Positions 24,402 to 32,154 of a stretch of 64,000 bases of DNA are shown here, one piece after another. Origin of the DNA: Chloroflexota bacterium (GTDB lineage Bacteria > Chloroflexota > JAJPGV01); assembly GCA_021325635.1 (NCBI GenBank), contig JAJPGV010000034.1, forward strand, positions 186,745-250,744. The letters are read 5' to 3'. Within the stretch, counting starts at the first letter, position 1. Every line of letters starts with the position of its first letter. The translations under genes and the position numbers were made by a program. The notes beneath the pieces are model-generated. The model saw only the letters and a list, made by a program, of their open reading frames with translations, ran no database searches and was not told where the DNA came from.

Positions 24402-24416
24402 GACTCCCTGGCAGCA
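24402..24416. repeat. Half-palindromic site GACTCCCTGGCAGCA
   Basis: Shares TCGCGA plus GACTCCCTGGCAG with the site at 22477-22494, but the right arm is lost. Confidence 0.45.
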
Positions 24417-24469
24417 GCTTTTGGCCTAAATCGGGCGATTCGGGCGGAACATCGCCGTTCGCAACTTTG

Positions 24470-24490
24470 TCCTTGCCAAGGAAACGGTCA
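24470..24490 (+). repeat. Direct repeat copy 2 (attachment-like)
   Basis: Matches 22325-22345 (19 of 21 bases). The T-arm that would follow in a tRNA is not preserved. It lies just past the stop codon of recombinase 2 (24497), a usual place for an attachment site. Confidence 0.6.
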
Positions 24491-24496
24491 GGGATG

Positions 24497-25531
24497 CTAG
24501 CCCGAGTGCCGGTCTCTCGGCTTGGCTGTATGCGTCTTGCGAATCCCGAGCTGATCAATCGGCGAGTAGCCGCGGGCCCGTTTCAGCTTCTCGCTCTGAG
24601 CCGCATGAACGTACCGTTCCGTCACCTTAGATGACGTGTGCCCCATATAGTGCTGCAGCGTGATGGTCGGCATGTCGTTCTCTTGGGCACGAATGCCGTA
24701 GGTATGACGCAGGAGGTGCGGGTGTAGCCGCCGAATACCGGTACGTGTCCGGGCGCGCACGAAGACCATCTCGAGCGCCTTCTTGGATAACGGATAGCCG
24801 TCAGGCGATAAGAAGAACTCGCCGAAGTTGGGATTGGCCGGTTGAGGCCGGAAAAAGGTCACGTATTTCCTGAGCACCCGCTCGGTCGTGTAGCCAAACG
24901 GCACCGAGCGCTCCTTGCGACCTTTGCCCATGACCAGCAGAAAGCCGTTATCCAGGTCCAGGTTGGCGTCCTGCAGGTGAATGACTTCGGATAGGCGCAA
25001 TCCGGTATCCAGCATCAGCAGGCAGATGGCCTTTATACGGCAGTCGGCGGCGTTGTTGTCGTCATAGCTGCCGATGAGCTGGCGCTCTTCATCTTCGGTC
25101 AGTGGCATAAGCTGCTTCTCTTCGATCTTGGGCAGCCGCAGGGTGTAGAGCATGTGCGTGGGCGTGTACTGCTCCCGACCCAGCCAGCCGGCGAAGGTCT
25201 TGAGCGTTCGGACGTACTGCTGCAGGGTGCTACCCGAAATGTGCTTATCGGCTGCTGGAGCGACGAAAGGATGCCCGTCCCATTTCGGACGCTCCATAAC
25301 GTCCGCCAAAAACAGGCGGACGTGAGACACGGTGAAGTGCGCCAGAACCGGAGTCGTCCCGTACGACGCCTCGAGCCACTCATGGAATTTGGCGAGAACA
25401 TAGGCGTAGACCTCAATGGTCTTCGGCGACTTGTTCTCCCCCTTCAAGCTGGCCTCATAGAGGCGCAGATAGCCTCGCAACGGCAAGCTGGCGTGGGACG
25501 GTGCGGCGGGAATGATCTCGACTGGGGACAT
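24497..25531 (-). CDS. Tyrosine recombinase 2 (integrase)
   Basis: A 344-residue recombinase from ATG 25531. Core-binding domain at about 18-125 ('GYLRLYEASLKGENKSPKTI'), catalytic domain with R179 ('TGLRLSEVIHL'), K203 ('MGKGRKE'), H272-x2-R275 ('HLLRHTYG'), H298 ('MGHTSS') and Y307 ('TERYVH'): a complete set. The frame is open back to a TTG at 25636, but an intrinsic terminator overlaps that start, so 25531 is preferred. It lies between a tRNA-Gly 5' half and a direct repeat and is the likely integrase of the island or of a nested element. Confidence 0.92.
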   Translation of the reverse strand: MSPVEIIPAAPSHASLPLRGYLRLYEASLKGENKSPKTIEVYAYVLAKFHEWLEASYGTTPVLAHFTVSHVRLFLADVMERPKWDGHPFVAPAADKHISGSTLQQYVRTLKTFAGWLGREQYTPTHMLYTLRLPKIEEKQLMPLTEDEERQLIGSYDDNNAADCRIKAICLLMLDTGLRLSEVIHLQDANLDLDNGFLLVMGKGRKERSVPFGYTTERVLRKYVTFFRPQPANPNFGEFFLSPDGYPLSKKALEMVFVRARTRTGIRRLHPHLLRHTYGIRAQENDMPTITLQHYMGHTSSKVTERYVHAAQSEKLKRARGYSPIDQLGIRKTHTAKPRDRHSG

Positions 25532-25633
25532 AGCTACAGTAGCCGCTCTCTTTCTTTCCCAGTCAAGCCCTGCGTGTCCGTCGCGTGACGGTTTCGTGAA
25601 GGCACGGTGACGGAAAGCAGGGTAACGGCCTAC

Positions 25634-25661
25634 CAAAAATCCGCCCTCGAAAGGACGGATT
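25634..25661 (-). terminator. Intrinsic terminator after the tRNA-Gly 5' half
   Basis: On the minus strand AATCCGTCCT-TTCG-AGGGCGGATT is followed by TTT. It would stop transcripts coming from the tRNA promoter before the recombinase gene. Confidence 0.75.
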
Positions 25662-25673
25662 CACGCTCAAAAG

Positions 25674-25726
25674 AGAGTGTCTGCTTGAGGAGCCTCAGTG
25701 GTGCTTACTTGGGAAGCAGACACTCT
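25674..25726. repeat. Attachment-like inverted repeat in the broken tRNA
   Basis: AGAGTGTCTGCTT (25674-25686) and its exact inverse (25714-25726) flank 27 bases. The right copy is tRNA sequence. Inside, on the minus strand, TGCTT-CCCAAGT-AAGCA gives 5-bp arms around a 7-base centre covering the anticodon loop, the usual geometry of a tyrosine-recombinase crossover. Confidence 0.6.
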
Positions 25727-25746
25727 GCCAACTGAGTTACACCCGC
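25708..25746 (-). tRNA. 5' half of tRNA-Gly(CCC), split at the anticodon loop
   Basis: Reading leftward: acceptor GCGGGTG, TA, a D-arm ACTC-AGTTGGCA-GAGT and an anticodon 5' strand TCTGC with loop TTCCCAA (anticodon CCC). Then the homology ends: GTAAG replaces the expected GCAGA, and no T-arm or CACCCGC follows. The gene is broken exactly in the anticodon arm at the island/core junction. I did not find the matching 3' half in the window. Confidence 0.7.
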
Positions 25747-26161
25747 CTAAAATGCCTGCTTTCCGCTGAACCGAGAAGTTCCTGCAGGCAGTTCCGGTCT
25801 CGTTCCCTCCCCGTTGATTGAGAGATTAGGTAGAGCTTCGCACAGGTTCTCCTGAAATTCAAGTCACCCGCGCTCGACTTGGCTGGGTCTTCAAACCCGG
25901 CAGCCAGGTGAAACCGGGCCGCCGATTGCGCGGCAAGTCGTGGCACGACAGTGCCGAGCAGGGGAGGCTTAAGGCATGACCTTCCTGCAGGCTGCTCTCC
26001 TGTGCCGTGGCTGGTTCCTTTGTCGGAGACCGGTTCGGGCGCCCTCATCGCCGGCTGAGCGCGAGGACAACGTCAGGTAGGACGGGCCGCTCCTGCGGGC
26101 AGCGTAACCGCGCCATGTGAAGTGGGACGTGAGGCCTTCCATCAGCCAGAAGTCGCTGTCC
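25747..26161. other. Intergenic region between island and core
   Basis: About 415 bases with no convincing gene. It should hold the promoter of the broken tRNA-Gly gene (reading leftward). Short frames on the minus strand (25737-26232) lack support. Confidence 0.4.
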
Positions 26162-26524
26162 CTAAACCAGGCAGCACGGGATGTCGGCATTCTCGTCGAT
26201 CCAGTAGGACGCGCACACGCGATGGTATCCATCGGCGATCACCAACGGGCTGCCGCGCACCAGCAAAACAGGCGATAGCTTCTCGCCCTGCTGCACCTTG
26301 TTGAGGTCGCTGGCGACGTGCTTGTTGTCCCGCGCCAGGAGGTCGAGCCCGCTGGCGCGCAGGATGTCCTTGGCTTTGCGGTAGGTGATCCCCGACTTCT
26401 GCAGTGCTTTCACGAGTTGGCGAGCCTGCGCCGGGCTCATGATCAGGGTCAAGTAGTCCATCGCTGCCGGATAGTCGTGTTCGTCCGGCTTATCCTTCCA
26501 GTGCTCCGTATCGGCACCAGCCAT
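26162..26524 (-). CDS. ParB/sulfiredoxin-like small protein
   Basis: A 120-residue protein from ATG 26524, two bases after the stop of the upstream hydrolase gene. The C-terminal third 'SPVLLVRGSPLVIADGYHRV' then 'CASYWIDENADIPCCLV' has the 'I.DG.HR..A' core of the ParB/Srx fold (nucleotide-binding). The first part is helical ('DYLTLIMSPAQARQLVKALQ'). Function in this setting is unknown. Last gene of the leftward run. Confidence 0.6.
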   Translation of the reverse strand: MAGADTEHWKDKPDEHDYPAAMDYLTLIMSPAQARQLVKALQKSGITYRKAKDILRASGLDLLARDNKHVASDLNKVQQGEKLSPVLLVRGSPLVIADGYHRVCASYWIDENADIPCCLV

Positions 26525-26526
26525 AT

Positions 26527-27285
26527 CTAAGACGCCGTGAGCTGGAAGTCCGAACGAGCAGTACTGCTCCCGACTACGAGGCCGCGCTGACTGTCCTGGC
26601 AGCCCTGCAGGTAGGCAATCGCCTCGGCCAAGGAGATGACGTTGGCCGTCTTCTGGTTCATGTCGAACAGGTTCATGGCGTGCGCGGCTTCGTGCCGGTC
26701 GAACACGCACTCCTCCACGACCGCCATCTTGAAGCCGTAGCTGAAGCCGTCGGTCACCGCGGCGCGGACGCAGCCGCTGGTCGATTCGCCGCCGACGATC
26801 AGCGTGTCGATACCGAGCTGGGTGAGCTCGCCGATGAGCGGCGTGCCCCAGAACACGCTGGGCGCGGCCTTGCGGAAGACCATCTCTCCCTCTCGCGGCG
26901 CTACCTCGGGCATGATCTCGGTGCCCTCCATGCGCTTGCGGGCTTCCTCCGCGCTGGGCGTGCGCTTGCGCCCACCCACGTTGTCCCACGGTCCAACCGT
27001 GCCCCCCATGCCTGTCGAGTAGATCACGGGAATATCCGCCTCTCGGGCGGCGGCCAGCAGACGCTGGATATGCGGGATGGCCTCCCACGCGGCCAGGCCG
27101 CAGCTGCTGGGCCACTCTTCGATGGCTTCGAGGATGGGCTGAGGACGGTAGCCGTAGACGGCCCGATAGAGGTCGATGAGCAGCAGCGCCGGACGGCTGC
27201 CCAGCGGCTTGGAGCGAGCTGGCTTGGAAGCGATATGCGCCCTATCCTGCTCGGTCAGGTACCGTTCCCATACTCGCTCGCTCAT
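26527..27285 (-). CDS. Isochorismatase-family cysteine hydrolase
   Basis: A 252-residue hydrolase. The catalytic triad of the family is visible: Asp in 'ALLLIDLYRAVYG', Lys in 'MVFRKAAPSVFWGT' and Cys in 'VGGESTSGCVRAAV', plus the cis-peptide before the Cys loop. The insert and C-terminal arm ('ECVFDRHEAAHAMNLFDMNQ') resemble N-carbamoylsarcosine amidase-type members, which cleave C-N bonds of small amides. Starts at ATG 27285 with an AAGGAG site. Part of the leftward set with RidA, an oxidoreductase and a transporter; the true substrate is unknown. Confidence 0.85.
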   Translation of the reverse strand: MSERVWERYLTEQDRAHIASKPARSKPLGSRPALLLIDLYRAVYGYRPQPILEAIEEWPSSCGLAAWEAIPHIQRLLAAAREADIPVIYSTGMGGTVGPWDNVGGRKRTPSAEEARKRMEGTEIMPEVAPREGEMVFRKAAPSVFWGTPLIGELTQLGIDTLIVGGESTSGCVRAAVTDGFSYGFKMAVVEECVFDRHEAAHAMNLFDMNQKTANVISLAEAIAYLQGCQDSQRGLVVGSSTARSDFQLTAS

Positions 27286-27356
27286 GAACAACTCCTTTCG
27301 CCTGCTGCCGCCATGGTAGCGGACGCTGACCAAGCCATCACAACGAGGCTGAGGTT

Positions 27357-27800
27357 CTAGCCCAGCGCTTGACGAACCTGCTCGCTGACAAGGCGTCCAT
27401 CCGCCCGGCCCTTCACCTTGGGCGACAGCCAGCCCATCACCTTCCCCATGTCCTTAGCCGTGGTTGCTCCGGTGGCGTCGAGCGCCTCACGGACCAGCTC
27501 GCCTATCTCCGCCTCGGTCAGCTGCTGCGGCAGATACTCGACGATGATCCGCGCCTCCGCTTCCTCCCTCTCGGCAAGCTCAGGGCGCCCGCCTTTGCGG
27601 AATTCTTCAGCCGACTCCCGGCGCTGTTTGGCCTCTCTGCTCAGCACACTTACGACATCGTCATCGGTCAGATCTGCGCGCTTCTGCACCCGGGCGTACT
27701 GCAGCGCCGACCTCACCAGACGCAGGGTGGACAACCGCAGCTCCTCCCGGCTCTTCATCGCGGCCGTCATATCAGCCTGAATTCGGTCCGCTAACGCCAT
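27357..27800 (-). CDS. yqeY: GatB/YqeY-domain protein
   Basis: A 147-residue YqeY protein: 'LADRIQADMTAAMKSREELR' start, 'LRLVRSALQYARVQKRADLT', 'EEAEARIIVEYLPQQLTEAE' and 'DMGKVMGWLSPKVKGRADGR', all typical. The family is related to the tail of GatB in tRNA-dependent amidotransferase; its own role is not settled. ATG 27800 is the usual family start. Between the transporter and the hydrolase on the same strand. Confidence 0.9.
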   Translation of the reverse strand: MALADRIQADMTAAMKSREELRLSTLRLVRSALQYARVQKRADLTDDDVVSVLSREAKQRRESAEEFRKGGRPELAEREEAEARIIVEYLPQQLTEAEIGELVREALDATGATTAKDMGKVMGWLSPKVKGRADGRLVSEQVRQALG

Positions 27801-27900
27801 GTCACGCTCCGGGCTGCGCGCATTCTCGAAGCCTCTCACGTCGAGTCGCAGCTATGTATAAGCGTAGGCAATCCGAGCGCGAACCGAGGAGAGCTGCCGC

Positions 27901-29463
27901 TCAGAGGAGCCGGGCGGGCTGGCCCAGCGGAGCTACGGGCTCGCGCCGGAGCTCGGGCACCGGCCGCCGGGCGCGCTCTTCACGATAGTCGTGCGGCTCG
28001 GTCTCATCGCTGCCCACGGGCACTCGAACGGCTCGGAAGACCAGCGTCAGCGCCACGACCACGATGAGGTTGGCGATGAGCGCCCACAGCGCGGCATAGC
28101 CGGGCACGCCCTGGGCGCCGAGCGGCAGGATAAAGGTCGAGGACTTCAATCCGGACTGCATGGCCATCCACGTTCCGCAGGCGATGCCTACGGCCCAGCC
28201 CGCAAACAGCGCCCCGCGGTGAAACCAGCGCGTGTACAGTCCCAGCACGATGGCCGGCAGCGTCTGGATGATCCATACGCCGCCCAGCAGCTGCAGGTTG
28301 ATGGCGTATGCCGTGGGCAGAAAGACGATGAAGGCCAGCGCGCCCGCCTTGACCACCAGCGAGACCGTCTTGGCCACGTTCGATTCTTCGAGGTTGGTCG
28401 CGCGAGGGCGGAAGTAGGCTGTGTAAATGTTGCGCGTGAACAGGTTCGCCGCCGCTATCGACATGACCGACGCGGGCACCAGCGCACCTATGGCGATGGC
28501 GGCGAAGGCAAAGCCGGCAAACCACGACGGGAACATCGCGCTGAACAGCCCCGGCACTGCCCACTGGGCGCCGTAGGCCGGGCTGGGCTGCACACCCGCG
28601 GCAATGGCCATGTAGCCCAGCAGGGCGATCACGCCCAGCAGGAAGGAGTACGCCGGCAGCAGCGCCATGTTGCGCTTCACCACCTGGCGCCGCTCCGAGG
28701 CCAGCACGCCTGTAATCGAATGCGGATACATGAACAGCGCCAGCGCCGATCCGAAGGCCAGGGTGGCGTAAGCCCAATACTGTGATGGTGCCAGGAGGGT
28801 CTTGCCTGCCGGGATGGCGGCGAAGATGCTGCCGAATCCGCCCAGACGAATGGGGATGACGATCACTGCCACCAGCACGGTGAGGTAGATGATGGTGTCC
28901 TTGACCAGGGCGATCATGGCCGGGGCACGCAGTCCGCTGAAGTAGGTGTAGAGGGCAAGGATGGCAAAGGCGATGATCAGCGGCAGGTCGCCCTGGATGC
29001 CCATGCCGGCCAGGACCACCTGGATTCCCACGAGCTGCAGGGCGATGTAGGGCATGGTCGCGACGATGCCGGTGACGGCCACGGCCAGCGCCAGCCAATG
29101 GCTGCCATAGCGGCCGCGCACGAAGTCAGCCGGTGTGATGTAGCCGTGGGCCCGCGCCACGGACCACAGCCGCGGCATGGTCACCAGGGCAAACGGGTAG
29201 AGGATGATGGTGTAGGGCAGCGCAAAAAAGCCGATGGCCCCACTCCCGAACACCAGGGCGGGCACGGCGATGAAGGTGTAGGCCGTGTAGAGGTCGCCCC
29301 CCAGCAGGAACCAGGTGACGATGGTCCCAAACCGCCGGCCGCCCAGGCCCCATTCGTGCAGCAATCCCAAGTCGCCCTGCCGCCAGTGCGCGGCGACGAA
29401 GCCAAGCACGGTCACCAGCAGGAACAGCGCGCTGAAAACTCCTAGGGCCTGCCAATCGATCAT
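27901..29463 (-). CDS. Sodium:solute symporter (SSS family)
   Basis: A 520-residue membrane protein with about 13 hydrophobic helices and the SSS hallmarks: 'WGLGGRRFGTIVTWFLLGGD' near the first helices, then 'YTAYTFIAVPALVFGSGAIG', 'YFSGLRAPAMIALVKDTIIY' and 'ALFMYPHSITGVLASERRQV'. Such carriers take up small acids, amino acids or related solutes with Na+. The C-terminal 40 residues are polar and Arg/Pro-rich. It is 3 bases after the DUF3311 gene, a pairing known from MctB/MctC-like and acetate or monocarboxylate carriers. Confidence 0.9.
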   Translation of the reverse strand: MIDWQALGVFSALFLLVTVLGFVAAHWRQGDLGLLHEWGLGGRRFGTIVTWFLLGGDLYTAYTFIAVPALVFGSGAIGFFALPYTIILYPFALVTMPRLWSVARAHGYITPADFVRGRYGSHWLALAVAVTGIVATMPYIALQLVGIQVVLAGMGIQGDLPLIIAFAILALYTYFSGLRAPAMIALVKDTIIYLTVLVAVIVIPIRLGGFGSIFAAIPAGKTLLAPSQYWAYATLAFGSALALFMYPHSITGVLASERRQVVKRNMALLPAYSFLLGVIALLGYMAIAAGVQPSPAYGAQWAVPGLFSAMFPSWFAGFAFAAIAIGALVPASVMSIAAANLFTRNIYTAYFRPRATNLEESNVAKTVSLVVKAGALAFIVFLPTAYAINLQLLGGVWIIQTLPAIVLGLYTRWFHRGALFAGWAVGIACGTWMAMQSGLKSSTFILPLGAQGVPGYAALWALIANLIVVVALTLVFRAVRVPVGSDETEPHDYREERARRPVPELRREPVAPLGQPARLL

Positions 29464-29466
29464 GGC

Positions 29467-29676
29467 CTAGTCCGTCAGCCTGAAGACCACCACCATAATC
29501 GCGGCGGTGACAATCACCCAGAGGAACTGGTACCAGTAGAAGAAGGGAATGCCCCCGAGGTCGGGCGCCTGGCGATTGTAGGTGGAAACCGCCAGCAAGG
29601 CGATGAACGGCAGGAGCAGCAGCAGGTACCCCCAGCCGTGACTCCGTCTCCCCCGATCGGCGCTGCTGCGTGCCAC
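29467..29676 (-). CDS. DUF3311 small membrane protein, transporter partner
   Basis: A 69-residue protein with two helices: 'GYLLLLLPFIALLAVSTYNR' and 'FFYWYQFLWVIVTAAIMVVV', joined by 'QAPDLGGIPFFYWYQ', the DUF3311 signature. It is the standard small partner of an SSS transporter gene, which begins 3 bases later. Probably assists the carrier in the membrane. Confidence 0.88.
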   Translation of the reverse strand: MARSSADRGRRSHGWGYLLLLLPFIALLAVSTYNRQAPDLGGIPFFYWYQFLWVIVTAAIMVVVFRLTD

Positions 29677-29732
29677 CTCGTACCTCCGTTGGTGCCACGC
29701 ACAGCAGCATTTTCCAGACCAGCTGGCCTAGG

Positions 29733-30965
29733 TCAGATCTGCAGCTCCCAAGCGGCGTCGTAGTCGGACCGCACGGCGACCTGATGGCTGAGCTGAATCT
29801 CACGCCGTTCGCGCGCGGATTCCACCATGGCCAGGCACACCTCCAGCGTCGCCATGCCCCAGCGACCGTCGTGATAGATCGGCTTGCCCAGAACAACGCC
29901 TTCGTACAGCTCGTCCAGCTCGGCCCGGCGCTGGGCCATGCCCATGCCACGCTCGCCCATGAGGTCGATCTCGTGCAGGCCCTCGTCGTCGTACACGTAC
30001 AGACCATGAGCCGAGTGGCGTATGTCGCCGCGTTCGCAGCTCACGATCACCATTCCCAGATCGGCCGGCACCCACTCGGCCGGGCGGCTCTCACGGAAGA
30101 TCTGGTTCTCCACCCTGCCGCCAATGCGCATGTCCTGCTTATCTTGCGCCTCGTTGCGCACGCCTTCGCGCATCTGCTTGCGGATGCGTCCCCGCTCCTC
30201 CAACGTGTAGCGCTGGCGGCTCGTGCCCCACGGAACCAGCTCGGCGCCGAGGAAGTAGCCGTAGCCGTTGTGCATGATGGTGGCCGGCGTGCCGTCTTCG
30301 AACTCGAGGTAGGCGCAGTAATAGCCGGCTATCGGCCGCTCCGGCATCCACTGGCCGGTCATGGCGCGAACGCTGCGCAGCACACCGCCGCCAAGCAGCC
30401 GCACCGTGTCGATCTGGTGCGGCCCCTGGCGATAGGGCACGCCGCCACCTTGTGACGGATCCAGCTCATCGGCCGTGCGCGGCCGCAGCATCCAGTCGCT
30501 GTAGGCCCAGATGTGGATGGCGCACAGCCTGCCCAACCGGCCGGACTGGATGATCCGCCTCATGGCGCGTATGGGCGTGCTGTAGCTCTGGGTGTGGCCG
30601 GCCAGCAGCTTGACGCCGCTGCGCTCGACCACCTCCAGCATCTCTTCGGCTTCTGCGAGCGAAATGGCCATCGGCTTTTCGACGACCACGTGCTTGCCTC
30701 CGCGCGCAGCCGCCATGGCATGCTGCGCGTGGAAGCGATTGGGCGTGGCAATCCACACCGCGTCCACGTCGGGATCGGCGCTCAGTCCTTCCACGCTGTC
30801 GTACACCCGAGTACCCGGATAGCGCGACTGGAAGCGCTCCAGCACCTCGCGGTTCACGTCCGCGCCGGCCACCAGGTCGATGTCCGGCGAGGCCTCCATA
30901 GCGGGCAGGATCTCGGCGGCTCCCACGCCAATGCCGGCGATGCCCAGACGCAAATGGTCAGCCAC
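29733..30965 (-). CDS. Gfo/Idh/MocA-family oxidoreductase
   Basis: A 410-residue NAD(P)-dependent oxidoreductase. Rossmann start 'LRLGIAGIGVGAAEILPAME', the 'ATPNRFHAQHAMAAARGGKH', 'VVVEKPMA' motif, and in the C-terminal domain 'GPHQIDTVRLLGGG' (His of the active site). The tail 'IVSCERGDIRHSAHGLYVYD' resembles the phthalate 4,5-cis-dihydrodiol dehydrogenase branch more than sugar dehydrogenases. In a run with RidA upstream (15 bases) and the transporter pair downstream, suggesting a catabolic dehydrogenase. Confidence 0.85.
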   Translation of the reverse strand: MADHLRLGIAGIGVGAAEILPAMEASPDIDLVAGADVNREVLERFQSRYPGTRVYDSVEGLSADPDVDAVWIATPNRFHAQHAMAAARGGKHVVVEKPMAISLAEAEEMLEVVERSGVKLLAGHTQSYSTPIRAMRRIIQSGRLGRLCAIHIWAYSDWMLRPRTADELDPSQGGGVPYRQGPHQIDTVRLLGGGVLRSVRAMTGQWMPERPIAGYYCAYLEFEDGTPATIMHNGYGYFLGAELVPWGTSRQRYTLEERGRIRKQMREGVRNEAQDKQDMRIGGRVENQIFRESRPAEWVPADLGMVIVSCERGDIRHSAHGLYVYDDEGLHEIDLMGERGMGMAQRRAELDELYEGVVLGKPIYHDGRWGMATLEVCLAMVESARERREIQLSHQVAVRSDYDAAWELQI

Positions 30966-30980
30966 GCGGCTAGCTCGCTC

Positions 30981-31370
30981 TCAGGCGCCCAGGACGGCCA
31001 CGATCTCCATCTGGATGATGTTGCCACCTCCACCGGTGCCACCTTCACCCGTGTGCCGGCAAGGCCGGTCATTCTCGTCAGGGAAGGCCTTGATCCACGC
31101 CTTGTTGAGCAGCTTGCGCATGCCGCGGTCGGCCAGGCGCACTTCCACCTTGGCGACGTCCGACAGGCTGCCACCTGCCGCTTCCATGACCGCGGTCATC
31201 GCAGCGAAGGCATTGGCGATCTGCTGTTCGGGATCGGATGGCGTCTCACCGGTCTTGGGATCGGACCCGCCCAAACTGCCCGTGAACACCATGTTGCCGA
31301 CCTTCACAGCCAGCGGAATAGGCTGCTCGCCGTGCCCCAAACCAGGTACGTGGATGACTTGCCTGCCCAT
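30981..31370 (-). CDS. RidA-family (YjgF/UK114) protein
   Basis: A 129-residue protein: 'PIPLAVKVGNMVFTGSLGGS' start, 'EQQIANAFAAMTAVMEAAGG', 'DVAKVEVRLADRG' and a 'IIQMEIVAVLG' end. These proteins hydrolyse reactive imines or act on related carbonyl intermediates. The usual substrate Arg of the C-terminal part is not in the standard context ('RPCRHTGEGGTGGGGN' instead), so it may be a specialised catabolic member. First gene of the leftward set. Confidence 0.8.
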   Translation of the reverse strand: MGRQVIHVPGLGHGEQPIPLAVKVGNMVFTGSLGGSDPKTGETPSDPEQQIANAFAAMTAVMEAAGGSLSDVAKVEVRLADRGMRKLLNKAWIKAFPDENDRPCRHTGEGGTGGGGNIIQMEIVAVLGA

Positions 31371-31473
31371 AGTGTGACCTCCTGAAAAATCTCGCGCTTA
31401 CGGCACTAGACGCTAACATAGCCGAGATTGGCCCCTTGCCTGAGGCCGCAGTTCTAGTCCGGAGTTTCACTGC

Positions 31474-32142
31474 ATGAGCGATTCCCCCACACCCTCCGAC
31501 GAGGTCGTCGAGGGCTTCAAGAAGCTGCCCACCGCGGCCATTTCCGATGCGCTCGACAGCCTCGGCATCGCCGGACAGTGCCTGGGCATCGCCCCGCTCG
31601 ACCCCAGCTTTCGCCTGACCGGCCGCGCATTCACCCTCAAGTACCGCGCCATCGGAGCGGTCGAGCGCGGGACGGTTGGGGACTACATCGACGACGTGCC
31701 GCCGGGCGACGTGGTCGTGCTCGACAACGGCGGGCGTCTCGACTGCACCGTCTGGGGTGACATCCTGACCCTGGTCGCCAGCCGCCGAGGTGTAGGCGGC
31801 ACCGTCATCAGCGGCGTCTGTCGAGACGTAGCCCGCGCGCTGGAGCTCAAATATCCCGTCTTCACCCGCGGCCGCTACATGCGCACGGGCAAGGACCGGG
31901 TCGAAGTCGATTCGATGAACACGCCGGTGTCTCTGGGGGACGTCCAGGTGCGGCCCGGCGACATCCTGGTTGGGGACGGCGACGGCGTGGTCGTCATTCC
32001 CCGCAGCCGCGAGCGAGAGGTGCTCGAGCGCGCCCAGGACATCGAGCGGGCCGAAGCCGGCATCGAGGAGGAGGCGCGTAAGGGAACGCGGCTGTCGGAG
32101 GCGCGCAAGAAGTTTCAGTACCACGCGCTCCAGAGCCGGTAG
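31474..32142 (+). CDS. RraA-family aldolase-like protein
   Basis: A 222-residue RraA/HMG-aldolase family protein: 'LPTAAISDALDSLGIAGQCL', 'GDVVVLDNGGRLDCTVWGDI', 'GVGGTVISGVCRDVARALEL' (the G..R-D metal and substrate loop) and 'QVRPGDILVGDGDGVVVIPR'. Catabolic members are 4-hydroxy-4-methyl-2-oxoglutarate aldolases; others only bind RNase E or are demethylmenaquinone-related in name. Divergent from RidA by about 100 bases; the setting favours the catabolic type. Confidence 0.85.
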   Translation: MSDSPTPSDEVVEGFKKLPTAAISDALDSLGIAGQCLGIAPLDPSFRLTGRAFTLKYRAIGAVERGTVGDYIDDVPPGDVVVLDNGGRLDCTVWGDILTLVASRRGVGGTVISGVCRDVARALELKYPVFTRGRYMRTGKDRVEVDSMNTPVSLGDVQVRPGDILVGDGDGVVVIPRSREREVLERAQDIERAEAGIEEEARKGTRLSEARKKFQYHALQSR

Positions 32143-32154
32143 CGATCGGGCCTC

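Noticed and set aside
24461-24500. A second tRNA-Gly gene at the repeat copy
   Set aside because: Only the anticodon-arm part matches; the T-arm cannot pair and no D-arm exists.
26527-27115. Leftward frame reading into the 26162 gene from far upstream
   Set aside because: The upstream part is the hydrolase gene in another frame with unnatural Gly/Arg/His repeats; the real start is ATG 26524.
27991-29463. Several long frames opposite and beside the SSS transporter gene
   Set aside because: They are rich in Arg, His, Gly and Pro and show no motif; the transporter frame has the family helices.
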